A stretch of DNA of 64,000 nucleotides from NCBI GenBank assembly GCA_030645355.1, contig JAUSNJ010000130.1, forward strand, positions 1-64,000, given 5' to 3'. Of this stretch, positions 26,548-34,768 are shown in pieces. Within the stretch, counting starts at the first letter, position 1; every line of letters begins with the position of its first letter. A program made the translations under genes and the position numbers. The stretch comes from Rhodoferax sp. GTDB taxonomy: Bacteria; Pseudomonadota; Gammaproteobacteria; Burkholderiales; Burkholderiaceae_C. The notes under the pieces were generated by a model. The model was not told the origin of the DNA, made no database searches, and saw nothing but the letters and a program-made list of their open reading frames with translations.

Positions 26548-26561
26548 TTGATGTAAGTCAA
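26548..26561. promoter_or_regulatory. FNR/CRP-like site upstream of the kinase operon
   Basis: TTGATGTAAGTCAA matches TTGAT-N4-ATCAA with one changed base in the second arm. It lies 152 bp upstream of the kinase start codon in a gene-free, relatively AT-rich stretch. It would be compatible with redox or oxygen control of the signalling operon. Confidence 0.45.
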
Positions 26562-26633
26562 TATTTCGCGCGAGGTATTGAACCGCTGGGGGACTGGTGA
26601 GGACAGGGGCGTGCCGCAAGGAGTTCAAGCAAA

Positions 26634-26688
26634 AATAGCCTGTAGCCCCCGGGAAATATGCGTTTAATGCTATTGAAGTGATAGCATT
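26634..26688 (+). repeat. Dispersed hairpin repeat, copy E
   Basis: CCTGTAGCCCCCGGGAAATA is followed by a hairpin with perfect 8-bp arms AATGCTAT (26666-26673) and ATAGCATT (26681-26688). Read on the minus strand, this hairpin encodes the last five residues (MLSLQ) and TAG stop of the AraC-type gene. Confidence 0.85.
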
Positions 26689-27677
26689 CTGTCGCTCCGT
26701 TTGATGCGCCGGTATTCTCCCGGCGCGTCTCCCGTCCAGCGTTTGAAAGCCCGGTTGAAGGCGCTGGCCTCGGCAAAGCCCAAGGATTGGGCAATGTCGG
26801 AAAAGGCCCGCTGCGTGTGGGCTACCGCCTGACATGCGTGCTCCTTGCGGGCGGCATCCAGCAGGCCGGTGTAGCTCAGCGCCTGATCCTGCAGGCGCCG
26901 GGCGAAGGTGCGCTCGGTCATGCCAAAGGCCTGCGCCGCCTGGGCGCGGTCGGGCAGTGCGTGGCCCGGTTGGGCGGCCAGCCAACCCCGCAGTTCGGTG
27001 GCCAGGTCGCCGGACTCTTCGGACAACGCCGCCAGCCGTGCGGCGGCGACCTGTTGGTGCACGGCCGCCAATTGCGCGTCGGCTTGGGGCAGGGGCTGGT
27101 CCAGCGCGGCGTTGTCGAGCAACAGGCCGCTGAAGGCCTGCTCGAAATCCACCGGGCACTGGAACACGGCCTGGTAGCCACTCAGGGGGCCCAGCGCACT
27201 ATGGCTGAACTGCGCCCGCAGCGGGTTCATGCCGCTGCCGGTGACCCAGCGGCTGAAACTCACCACGGCGGACAGCACGGCTTCCAATTGATGCGGGCTG
27301 AAGGCCAGCTCGCCCTGGCGCGGGTGGTAGACGATCCAGCTGGCCCGCTCGCCGGCGATCATCTGGAAACGTCCGCCGTCGCTGATCAGTCGCTGGAATT
27401 TTTGCACTACCGCAATGGACTCGCGCAGCGTGGGTGAGGACTGCAGGATGTAGCTCACCACGTTGAAGCTGGCCGGCCCCACCTGACTGCCGGCCTTGAG
27501 GCCAAAGCCGGCGTCCCGTGTCAGCGTGGCGGCAGCGCGCCACAGGCGGGTGATGTGGTCGATGGGCCAGCGCTGCGCCTGCAGGTCGGCAACGGGGATG
27601 CCAGCATGGGCCAACAGGGCCTCTGGAGTAAGACCCAAGCGCTGGGCCGCGCCCAACACGGTGCCGACCCAGCTCAT
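26670..27677 (-). CDS. AraC-family transcriptional regulator
   Basis: A 335-aa regulator of the OruR/ArgR-like type: an N-terminal ligand-binding 'arabinose-binding'-like domain (MSWVGTVLGAAQRLGLTPEALLAHAGIP and RLWRAAATLTRDAGFGLKAG) and a C-terminal double helix-turn-helix (AAQAFGMTERTFARRLQDQ and FSDIAQSLGFAEASAFNRAFKRWTG). It is divergent from a three-gene oxidoreductase/transporter/TPP-enzyme operon, its probable target. I place the start at 27677, since codons further upstream fall inside a duplicated 20-bp direct repeat that looks like the operator. The last five residues derive from an intergenic hairpin repeat. Confidence 0.88.
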   Translation of the reverse strand: MSWVGTVLGAAQRLGLTPEALLAHAGIPVADLQAQRWPIDHITRLWRAAATLTRDAGFGLKAGSQVGPASFNVVSYILQSSPTLRESIAVVQKFQRLISDGGRFQMIAGERASWIVYHPRQGELAFSPHQLEAVLSAVVSFSRWVTGSGMNPLRAQFSHSALGPLSGYQAVFQCPVDFEQAFSGLLLDNAALDQPLPQADAQLAAVHQQVAAARLAALSEESGDLATELRGWLAAQPGHALPDRAQAAQAFGMTERTFARRLQDQALSYTGLLDAARKEHACQAVAHTQRAFSDIAQSLGFAEASAFNRAFKRWTGDAPGEYRRIKRSDRMLSLQ

Positions 27678-27685
27678 GGAAACGG

Positions 27686-27726
27686 TGGCCTCTAAAGTCA
27701 AGTGTTTGGCCTCTAAAGTCAAGTGT
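27686..27726. promoter_or_regulatory. Twin direct-repeat operator, 21-bp spacing
   Basis: TGGCCTCTAAAGTCAAGTGT occurs exactly twice, at 27686-27705 and 27707-27726, one base apart and so 21 bp start to start, two helical turns. Adjacent direct-repeat half-sites with this spacing are the classic binding arrangement of AraC-family activators. It lies between the divergent AraC-type gene and the operon starting at 27806. Confidence 0.75.
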
Positions 27727-27805
27727 GCCGGCATCATATCCCGCTATCGTTGCACCCCACAAGGTCCGCATTCCATGATGGGCCACATGCACGAGGAGAC
27801 AAATC

Positions 27806-29416
27806 TTGGCAGAAACTGTGCAATCGGATGTGCTGGTGATTGGTGGTGGCCTGGCCGGCCTGGTCACGGCACTGGAATGCCTGAAGGCAGGGCAGCGCGT
27901 GACACTGGTGGACCGCGACACGCGCGAGCGCCTGGGCGGCCTGGCCCTGTGGGCCTTTGGCGGCATGGCACTGGTGGACACGCCGCTGCAGCGTCGCATG
28001 AAGCTCAAAGACTCCCCCGAGATTGCGCTACGCGACTGGATGCGCTTTGGCGAGTTGGGCGAACACGACGTGCTGCCCCTGCAATGGGCGCGCTACTACG
28101 TGCAGCACTCCCGCGCCGAGGTCTACGACTGGCTGATCGCCAACGGCCTGAAGTTCATGCCGGCGGTCAACTGGGTGGAGCGCGGCATGCAGGGCGATGG
28201 CAACACACTGCCGCGCTACCACGTGGTCTGGGGCACCTCGCGCCAGTTAACCCGGCGCATGATCGAGTTGATGCTGGCCGCGGACGCGGGCGGGCGCCTG
28301 ACCCTGCTCAGCGGCCACCGGGTGACGGCGCTGGACAGTACCGCTGGCGCAGTCAGCGGCGCCGTGGCGATGAGTGAGGCCAATGGCTCGGAAGTGCGTG
28401 TGAGCGCGCCGGCCGTGGTGCTGGCCATGGGCGGCATCAATGGCAGCCACGAAGAGACCCGCGCCAACTGGGTGGCCGGTCGCCCACTGCCGGCCACCAT
28501 GCTCAATGGCGCCCACCCCTTTGCCGACGGCAAGCTGCACCATCTGGTCGCTGGCCTGGGCGGGAATATCACACACGCCGGCGAGATGTGGAACTACGCC
28601 GCCGGTTTTCCGCATCCGTTTCCGCACTTCGAGGGGCATGGCTTGTCGACCATCCCCTGCAAGTCGGCGCTGTGGCTGAATCACAAGGGCGAGCGCATTG
28701 GACCGCAACCCCTGGTCACCGGCTTTGACACCCACGAGCTGTGCCAGCGCGTGGCCGCGCAGGAGAAGCCCTACACGTGGCACCTGCTGAACTGGCGCAT
28801 TGCGGCCAAGGAATTCGCCATTTCCGGCTCCGAGCACAACCAGCGCATCCGCGACATGCAGTTCCCGCTGTTCCTCAAGGAAACCCTGCTCGGCAATCAC
28901 CGCCTGGTCAAACAGATGGCTTCGGAAAGCAAACACTTTCTGGTGGACGACACATTGGCCGGGCTAGCCGCCAAGATGAACGCGCTGGCCGGCACCCAGG
29001 ACGTGAAACCCGAGGTGCTGCAAGCCACGGCCGATGCCTTTGATGCCAACTTTTCCCGCGGTGACTCCGTCGTCAACGACGACCAGATTCGCCGCATCGA
29101 ACACGCCCGCCATTGGGGACCGGACAAGCTGCGCACCTGCAAACCGGCGCCATTGCAGAAACCGGGTGCCGGGCCGTATATCGCCATTCAGATGCAGTTG
29201 ATTACCCGCAAGAGTCTGGGTGGTTTGCAGACCGATCTGCAGAGCCGCGTGTTCAGTGCCGCTGGCCAGCCTATGTCGGGCCTGTATTGCGTGGGCGAGG
29301 CCGCTGGCTTTGGCGGCGGCGGCGCCAGTGGCAAGCGCTCGCTGGAAGGCACCTTTCTGCCTGGCTGCATTCTGACGGCGCGCGCTGCGGCACGTTCCAT
29401 CGTCAGCGGTCGTTAA
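27806..29416 (+). CDS. FAD-dependent dehydrogenase (fumarate reductase/KstD-like flavoprotein)
   Basis: A 536-aa FAD enzyme. The N terminus has SDVLVIGGGLAGLVTALECLKAG with the acidic end of strand 2 (TLVDRD), and the C terminus has YCVGEAAGFGGGGASGKRSLEGTFLPGC, the second FAD-contacting segment of the fumarate reductase/3-ketosteroid dehydrogenase group. The HxxR-type active-site details could not be fixed, so the substrate is open. The start is TTG at 27806, selected by GAGGAG seven bases upstream. It is first in an operon with a BASS transporter and a TPP enzyme, suggesting uptake and oxidation of an organic or steroid-like acid. Confidence 0.85.
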   Translation: MAETVQSDVLVIGGGLAGLVTALECLKAGQRVTLVDRDTRERLGGLALWAFGGMALVDTPLQRRMKLKDSPEIALRDWMRFGELGEHDVLPLQWARYYVQHSRAEVYDWLIANGLKFMPAVNWVERGMQGDGNTLPRYHVVWGTSRQLTRRMIELMLAADAGGRLTLLSGHRVTALDSTAGAVSGAVAMSEANGSEVRVSAPAVVLAMGGINGSHEETRANWVAGRPLPATMLNGAHPFADGKLHHLVAGLGGNITHAGEMWNYAAGFPHPFPHFEGHGLSTIPCKSALWLNHKGERIGPQPLVTGFDTHELCQRVAAQEKPYTWHLLNWRIAAKEFAISGSEHNQRIRDMQFPLFLKETLLGNHRLVKQMASESKHFLVDDTLAGLAAKMNALAGTQDVKPEVLQATADAFDANFSRGDSVVNDDQIRRIEHARHWGPDKLRTCKPAPLQKPGAGPYIAIQMQLITRKSLGGLQTDLQSRVFSAAGQPMSGLYCVGEAAGFGGGGASGKRSLEGTFLPGCILTARAAARSIVSGR

Positions 29417-29429
29417 AGGAAGAGGCACC

Positions 29430-30299
29430 ATGCAAGGAGACATCGTTTCTGGCGTTCTGTTGCCGCTGATCCTGGCTTTCATCATGTTTTCGCTCGGGCT
29501 GGGACTCACAACAACCGACTTTCGCCGCATTCTGCAGCAGCCACGCGCCTTGCTGGTGGGCGTGGTCTGCCACTTTGTTCTGCTGCCGCTGGTGTGCTAC
29601 CTGATGCTGCAAACCATGGGCGTAACGGGTGTTTTTGCGGTGGGCTTCATGATTCTCGCGGCCTGCCCCACGGGTACTACATCCAACCTGCTGACCTACC
29701 TTGCGCGCGGTGATGTGGCGCTGGCGTTGAGCTTCACCGCCGTGGCCAGCGTGGCCACCATCTTCACGCTGCCGCTGATCGTCACCTGGGCGTTGGGTCA
29801 TTTTCTGGGTGCAGCGCGCGCCGTGGATGTGCCCGTGGGTCTGATGATGGGCCAGGTCGCCTTTGTACTGGGTCTGCCGGTGAGCCTGGGTATGGCGGCG
29901 CGCCACCGCTGGAGCCAATGGGCATTGCGTTTTGAGCCCCGCGCGACTCGGGTGGCCACCGTGCTATTTGCACTCATCGTGGTGCTGGCAGTCGTCAAGA
30001 ACTGGCCCCTGCTGCGCGACAACTTCACATCGCTGGCACCCTTTGCCGTGGTGCTCAACGTGACCATGCTGTGCATCGGTTTTGGTGTGGCCTGGGCGGC
30101 GCGCCTGTCGTACCGTCAGTCGGTGACGCTGGGCATAGAAACGGCGGTCCAGAATGCGGCGCTGGCGCTGGTGATTGCCAGCACCGTCCTCAAGCAGGAC
30201 GCCATGGCGATCCCCGGTGCCCTGTACGGCGTGTTGATGTACGCCGGAGGCCTGGTGTTTGCGCTGGCGATGCGGCGATTCACCCGCTCCACCCCATAA
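29430..30299 (+). CDS. Bile acid:sodium symporter (BASS) family transporter
   Basis: A 289-aa membrane protein with eight to ten hydrophobic segments. Family features include ILAFIMFSLGLGLTTTDFRRIL near the N terminus, ILAACPTGTTSNLLTYLARGDVALALS (the crossover region that binds substrate and sodium) and GIETAVQNAALALVIAST. BASS proteins move organic anions such as bile acids, pantoate or keto acids with sodium. The gene starts 13 bases after the flavoprotein and 21 bases before the TPP enzyme, so it probably imports the operon's substrate. A Shine-Dalgarno (AGGAAGAGG) precedes the ATG. Confidence 0.9.
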   Translation: MQGDIVSGVLLPLILAFIMFSLGLGLTTTDFRRILQQPRALLVGVVCHFVLLPLVCYLMLQTMGVTGVFAVGFMILAACPTGTTSNLLTYLARGDVALALSFTAVASVATIFTLPLIVTWALGHFLGAARAVDVPVGLMMGQVAFVLGLPVSLGMAARHRWSQWALRFEPRATRVATVLFALIVVLAVVKNWPLLRDNFTSLAPFAVVLNVTMLCIGFGVAWAARLSYRQSVTLGIETAVQNAALALVIASTVLKQDAMAIPGALYGVLMYAGGLVFALAMRRFTRSTP

Positions 30300-30320
30300 A
30301 GTTAAGAAAAGGAGACTCCT

Positions 30321-31976
30321 ATGTCCAATGGCGCCAATGCCCTGATCCGCACCCTGGTCGATGCCGGCATCACCACCTGCTTCACCAACCCCGGCACCTC
30401 CGAGATGCACTTTGTGGCCGCGCTCGATACCGTGCCAGAAATGCGCGCGGTGTTGGCGCTGTTTGAAGGCGTGGCCACCGGCGCGGCCGACGGCTACGCC
30501 CGCATGGCCGATAAGCCGGCCGCTACGCTGCTGCACCTGGGCTGTGGCCTGGGCAATGGCCTGGCCAATTTGCACAACGCGCGCAAGGGCCGGGTGCCGA
30601 TTCTTAACATCGTCGGCGACCATGCCACGTACCACACGCAGTACGACGCACAGTTGCAATCGGACATTGAAACCGTGGCGCGCAATGTGTCGCCCTGGGT
30701 GCGCACTTCCCAAAGCACGCAGGACCTGTGCAAGGACGCTGCCGAGGCAATAGGCGTATGTCAGGGCCCACCGGGTCAGGTGGCCACGCTGATCCTGCCG
30801 GCCGATGTGTCCTGGGGCGAGGGCGGCGTGCCCGCCGCGCCACCTACGATCCAAAAACCTGATGCCGCGGACGACGCCACCGTGGCGGCGATTGCCCAGG
30901 CGCTGCAGGGCGAAGGCAAGAAGGCCATCCTGCTCGGTGGTCGCGCATTGCGCGCGCCCACGTTGATAGCGGTGGCACGTATCGCCGCGAAGACCGGCGC
31001 CAAGCTGTTTGCCGAAGTGTTCCCCACCCGCATCGAGCGCGGCGCAGGCCTGCCGCCGGTGGAGCGCATTGCCTATCTGGCTGAGTTGGCTTCCGTGCAA
31101 TTGACCGGTCTGCACCATCTGATCCTGGTGGATGCCAAGGCGCCGGTCTCGTTCTTCGCCTACCCCGGCAAGAAGAGCTATTTGGTGCCCGATGGCTGCC
31201 AGTTGCACACGCTGGCGTCGTTCACGCAGGATGTCTCCAGCAGCCTGGACAAGTTGTCCACCGCAGTCGGCGCCGGGCAAACGGCACCGGTGCTGCAGGC
31301 CGCCAAGCGCCCGGGTCTGCCGCGCGGCAAGTTCACCGCCGACAAGGTCTGCAAGGCCATCGGCCAGTTGATGCCGGAGAACGCCATCATCGTGGATGAG
31401 GCGCAGACCTCCGGCATCATGTTGGCGATGTACACCGCTGGTGCGCCGCGCCACGATGTGGTCACGCTCACCGGCGGCGCCATTGGCCAGGGCCTGCCCA
31501 ACGCCGTGGGCGCGGCCATTGCGTGCCCGGATCGCAAGGTGATTGCGCTGGCTGGTGACGGTTCGGCCATGTACACCATCCAGGCCCTGTGGACGATGGC
31601 GCGCGAGAAGCTTGATGTCATTGCCATCATCTTCAACAACCGCTCCTATGCCATCCTCAATGTGGAGTTGCAGCGTGTGGGGGCAGTGGGTGCCAGCGAA
31701 AAGGCCAAGGCGCAACTGGACTTGCGCACCCCGCCGATTGACTTTGTCCACCTGGGGCAGAGCATGGGCGTGGCATCGAAGCGTGCAACTACCACGGAAG
31801 AATTCCTGGCCGCCTTCGAGCATGCACTGCGCACGCCCGGCCCGCACCTGATCGAGGCCATCGTGCCGCCGACGCTGGCCGGGCTGAAGCTGCGAGTGCT
31901 GCCGCACCTGCTGCAGTCACTGGCGAACCTGCCACAGCCGATTGCGCGAGCGCTCAAGCGCAAGATTGCGCCCTGA
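30321..31976 (+). CDS. Thiamine-pyrophosphate enzyme, acetolactate synthase large-subunit-like
   Basis: A 551-aa TPP-dependent enzyme of the acetolactate synthase/benzoylformate decarboxylase superfamily. The Pyr domain has FTNPGTSEMHFVAAL and the catalytic glutamate in LALFEGVATGAADGYARM. The PP domain has TLTGGAIGQGLPNAVGAAIA and the TPP motif GDGSAMYTIQALWT ending in NN (IIFNNRSYAIL). There is no ilvN neighbour, so branched-chain amino-acid synthesis is unlikely; a decarboxylase or lyase for a 2-keto acid made by the preceding flavoprotein is a reasonable inference. A strong ribosome site (AAAAGGAGAC) precedes the ATG. Confidence 0.88.
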   Translation: MSNGANALIRTLVDAGITTCFTNPGTSEMHFVAALDTVPEMRAVLALFEGVATGAADGYARMADKPAATLLHLGCGLGNGLANLHNARKGRVPILNIVGDHATYHTQYDAQLQSDIETVARNVSPWVRTSQSTQDLCKDAAEAIGVCQGPPGQVATLILPADVSWGEGGVPAAPPTIQKPDAADDATVAAIAQALQGEGKKAILLGGRALRAPTLIAVARIAAKTGAKLFAEVFPTRIERGAGLPPVERIAYLAELASVQLTGLHHLILVDAKAPVSFFAYPGKKSYLVPDGCQLHTLASFTQDVSSSLDKLSTAVGAGQTAPVLQAAKRPGLPRGKFTADKVCKAIGQLMPENAIIVDEAQTSGIMLAMYTAGAPRHDVVTLTGGAIGQGLPNAVGAAIACPDRKVIALAGDGSAMYTIQALWTMAREKLDVIAIIFNNRSYAILNVELQRVGAVGASEKAKAQLDLRTPPIDFVHLGQSMGVASKRATTTEEFLAAFEHALRTPGPHLIEAIVPPTLAGLKLRVLPHLLQSLANLPQPIARALKRKIAP

Positions 31977-32019
31977 GTGAAGATTTCGGCGCGTGCCATA
32001 CGCGACAATTGAGGGGCCT

Positions 32020-32952
32020 ATGAAAACCATTCTTCCCCTGCAATTGCTGTTTGCACCCGATAAAAATGACCCGCAGCCACTGATCCTTTACCACGGGCAC
32101 AACTGCCCTGATGGCTTCGCAGCGGCGTTGGCGGCCTGGCTTTTTTATGAAGGCCAGGCGGAGTTTCTCGGGCTGGACCATGGAGATGTTCGTAGCGTTA
32201 CCGACTTGCCCGACGTGAAGGGGCGAGCGGTCTACATCCTCGATTTTTCGTTTTCCGCGGAGATCCTGCGGGATATCGATGTGCTGGCTGCCAAACTGGT
32301 CATGCTGGACCACCACAAAAGCGCGGCAGAGCATCTGACCGGTTTTGCCTGCCGTTGCGGTGTCGTGCACTTTGACATGAACAAGTCGGGTTCGCGGCTT
32401 GCCTGGGAGTTCTTTCAGCGCGACAGGCCGTTGCCCGATCTGGTGCGTTTTATTGAAGACCGCGACATCTGGATCTGGCAATACCCTGAGAGCGCGGGTT
32501 TCCTGGCGGCGCTGGACATGGAGCCCTTTGATTTTGCACATTGGGCCGCCATGGCGGCTTTCGATGCCGGGCAGTTGCAGGCTTTCATGGCGCGGGGGCA
32601 AGCCATGGACGAAAAGTTCAATAAACTGGCGGCCGACATCGCCGAGGGCGCCCAACCCCTGGTGTTCAATGGCCAGCATGGACTGATGGTGAACGCACCC
32701 AGCGTGTTCCACAGTGTGGTGGGCGACATGTTGTCCAGGAAAACCGGAACCTTCGCGCTGATGTGGTGCGCGGGCAAAGGTGGCACGGTGAAAGCCGGCT
32801 TGCGCTCCCAGCGCAATTTTGACTGCATCGCGCTGGCCCGCAGCATGGGCGGCGGCGGCCATGCCCAAGCCTGCGGTTTCAAGATGGGGGTAAATCAGCT
32901 GACAGATTTACTTGGCGGCGTTCTGGATGCGCCCGCCAGACCTGCTGACTGA
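32020..32952 (+). CDS. DHH-family phosphoesterase
   Basis: A 310-aa protein with DHH/DHHA1 architecture. The N-terminal metal site shows as YHGHNCPDGFAAALAAW and VYILDFSF, the hallmark as MLDHHKSA, and the C-terminal substrate-binding motif as SMGGGGHAQACGFKM. Such enzymes hydrolyse phosphodiester or phosphoanhydride bonds in nanoRNA, cyclic dinucleotides or 3',5'-pAp; which one cannot be decided here. The ATG at 32020 is closest to the conserved start; an upstream alternative at 31993 lacks support. It stands 43 bases after the TPP-enzyme stop but probably has a separate role. Confidence 0.87.
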   Translation: MKTILPLQLLFAPDKNDPQPLILYHGHNCPDGFAAALAAWLFYEGQAEFLGLDHGDVRSVTDLPDVKGRAVYILDFSFSAEILRDIDVLAAKLVMLDHHKSAAEHLTGFACRCGVVHFDMNKSGSRLAWEFFQRDRPLPDLVRFIEDRDIWIWQYPESAGFLAALDMEPFDFAHWAAMAAFDAGQLQAFMARGQAMDEKFNKLAADIAEGAQPLVFNGQHGLMVNAPSVFHSVVGDMLSRKTGTFALMWCAGKGGTVKAGLRSQRNFDCIALARSMGGGGHAQACGFKMGVNQLTDLLGGVLDAPARPAD

Positions 32953-32981
32953 CAGGTGCCCCGCATCGGGGCCTGATTCGC

Positions 32982-33122
32982 CTATTTGTTCTTGTCCTTG
33001 CCGCGTGGAATCACTGCAGTCATTGGCGCCATGGGGCGATCGGACGTGGAGTTCTTGGGTTCGGAAGTGTCTTTCTTGGGCTTCTTTGCCATCTTCTCTT
33101 TGCGCTGGTCACCTTTAGCCAT
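32982..33122 (-). CDS. Small basic conserved protein (46 aa)
   Basis: A 46-aa, Lys-rich protein beginning MAKGDQRKEKMAKKPKKD and ending PRGKDKNK. The family, with a 'MAKGxxRxxKExKKPKK' start, is common in Burkholderiales and has no known function. It is supported by a strong GGAGG ribosome site seven bases before the ATG and by the family-like sequence. A 6-bp GC hairpin (32958-32972, GCCCCG/CGGGGC) lies just after the stop and could end transcription from this side or from the DHH gene. Confidence 0.8.
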   Translation of the reverse strand: MAKGDQRKEKMAKKPKKDTSEPKNSTSDRPMAPMTAVIPRGKDKNK

Positions 33123-33184
33123 ATGTCCTCCATAGTCAACCCCGACATGGGGTTCGATGGTGCGATATTACGGCAGAATGGCGC

Positions 33185-34177
33185 ATGGCAAAAAAACTGA
33201 CCCCCAGCATCCAGTGGCAAGAACACGTCGCCCCGGATGAGGCCGAGCGCTTTGCATCCTATGGCAAGCAGTTTGCTGCCATACAGGCCCGCAAGTCCAA
33301 GAAATACGGCAATGGCCGCGCCTTGCACCGCAAGCAAATCACGGCTGCCAAAGGCTCACTGGAAGTGCTGACGGATCTGCCGGACTTTGCGCGTCACGGG
33401 CTGTTTGCCAAGCCTGGCACCTTTGAGACCTGGGTGCGCCTGTCAAACGGTGGAATGGACCGCGCGCCGGACCGCATGCCCGACATTCGGGGCTTTGCCT
33501 TGCACGTGCTGGGGGTCAAGGGTGACTCGGCACTGGGCAACGGCCCGGCCGTCAGTCAGGACTTTGCGCTGATCAATCAGGAGGTTTTTGGCTTTACCAG
33601 CAGCGCGGAATTCGTCGAGTTTGTGGTGGCTGCATCCAAAGGCATGGGCAGCCTTTTCAGGCATTTGGTCAAACGGTATGGCGTTGTGCGTGGCCCGTTG
33701 CGCCTCGTAGCCATGGTCAAGACAATGGGCAAACCCTTTGGTGGTTTTGCCACGGAGCCGGTCTATAGCGCTGCCCCCATCGCTTGTGGCCCGTATGCGG
33801 TACGGGTGCGCCTGCTCCCGGCTGCAGGCAATGGACCCGCAACGCCCGGCGCCAAGCGGGATTGGGGTGCTGACTTCAACGCGAAATTGCGCGAAAAGAG
33901 TCTGCAGTGGGACCTGCAGTTGCAGCCCTTTGTGGATGAAGATCGCACGCCGATTGAAGACGCGTCGGTCAACTGGCCCACCCCCTACACCACGGTGGCC
34001 CGTCTGACGCTGCCGCGGCAGGATGGGGATTCGGCCAAGGGACAGGCATTTGCCAAACAGGCGGAAGCGGCCATCTTTGACCCTTGGCAGGCACTGGCTG
34101 ACCACAGGCCTTTGGGCGACGTGATGCGCGCGCGCAAGGTCGTGTATTTCGAGAGCCAGAAGGCTCGGGGCGCCTAA
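33185..34177 (+). CDS. Catalase-related haem-fold protein
   Basis: A 330-aa member of the catalase-like superfamily, shorter than true catalases (about 480 aa). The distal-side region is recognisable (GRALHRKQITAAKGSLEVL in place of VHARGAGAxGxFEV), followed by FETWVRLSNGGMDRAPDRMPDIRGFALHVLG and SQDFALINQEVF. The canonical RxxxYxDT haem-ligand motif is not evident. It may be a peroxygenase, allene-oxide-synthase-like protein or unknown haem protein rather than an efficient catalase. It is followed by uspA after an FNR-like site, so a stress role is plausible. Confidence 0.78.
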   Translation: MAKKLTPSIQWQEHVAPDEAERFASYGKQFAAIQARKSKKYGNGRALHRKQITAAKGSLEVLTDLPDFARHGLFAKPGTFETWVRLSNGGMDRAPDRMPDIRGFALHVLGVKGDSALGNGPAVSQDFALINQEVFGFTSSAEFVEFVVAASKGMGSLFRHLVKRYGVVRGPLRLVAMVKTMGKPFGGFATEPVYSAAPIACGPYAVRVRLLPAAGNGPATPGAKRDWGADFNAKLREKSLQWDLQLQPFVDEDRTPIEDASVNWPTPYTTVARLTLPRQDGDSAKGQAFAKQAEAAIFDPWQALADHRPLGDVMRARKVVYFESQKARGA

Positions 34178-34188
34178 TCGCAGTCAAA

Positions 34189-34202
34189 TTGACATGCGTC
34201 AA
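34189..34202. promoter_or_regulatory. FNR/CRP-like palindrome upstream of uspA
   Basis: TTGACATGCGTCAA is a perfect TTGAC-N4-GTCAA palindrome, one transition per arm away from the FNR consensus. It lies 61 bp before the UspA start codon. Oxygen-responsive control would match the behaviour of many bacterial usp genes. Confidence 0.5.
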
Positions 34203-34262
34203 GGAGCATGGGGTGCAGTCGGTGCAGCATGCAGTGGTAGACATTTTTTTAGAGGCATACAC

Positions 34263-34703
34263 ATGTTCAAACATATTCTTCTCGCCACAGACGGTTCCCC
34301 CGCTTCGGAGCACGCGGCCCAGTTGGCCGTGGGTTTGGCCCGTACCCATGGCGCCCGATTGACGGCGGTTTACGTCGTGGACCCCTATCCTTATATTGGT
34401 GTGGGTGAAATCAATCCCATGGGCTATCAGGCCTATATGTCGGCCGCCCAGCAGCAGGCTGCCCAGGCCCATGCGCAAGTCGAAGAGCTGTGCAAACAAG
34501 GCGGCACACCGGTGGTGCTGCAGGCGCGCCTGGTCGAAGACGTGGGCGCGGCCAGTGGCATCGTGCAGACCGCCGAAACCGAAGGCGCCGACCTGGTAGT
34601 GCTGGGGTCCCACGGGCGCACTGGTATTGCACGCCTGATGCTGGGCAGTGTGTCGACCAAGGTAGTTGCCGAGTCCAAAGTTCCTGTCCTGGTCTCGCGC
34701 TAG
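34263..34703 (+). CDS. uspA: Universal stress protein
   Basis: A 146-aa UspA-fold protein. It starts MFKHILLATDGSPASEHAAQL, and the ATP-binding signature G-x2-G-x9-GS is present in VLGSHGRTGIARLMLGSVSTKV, so it belongs to the nucleotide-binding subgroup. A partner protein or exact function cannot be read from sequence. The ATG at 34263 begins the family N terminus; a longer frame is excluded because it would run through the FNR-like site. It is transcribed independently of the catalase-like gene if that site is used. Confidence 0.92.
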   Translation: MFKHILLATDGSPASEHAAQLAVGLARTHGARLTAVYVVDPYPYIGVGEINPMGYQAYMSAAQQQAAQAHAQVEELCKQGGTPVVLQARLVEDVGAASGIVQTAETEGADLVVLGSHGRTGIARLMLGSVSTKVVAESKVPVLVSR

Positions 34704-34768
34704 CTTGAAATCACGGGCTTGGCTCCCAGTTATGGCGTCTGACAACCGCTTGGACTGGAGCACAACCC

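Noticed and set aside
29964-31907. Open frame of 647 codons on the minus strand
   Set aside because: Antisense of the BASS and TPP-enzyme genes, which carry clear family motifs.
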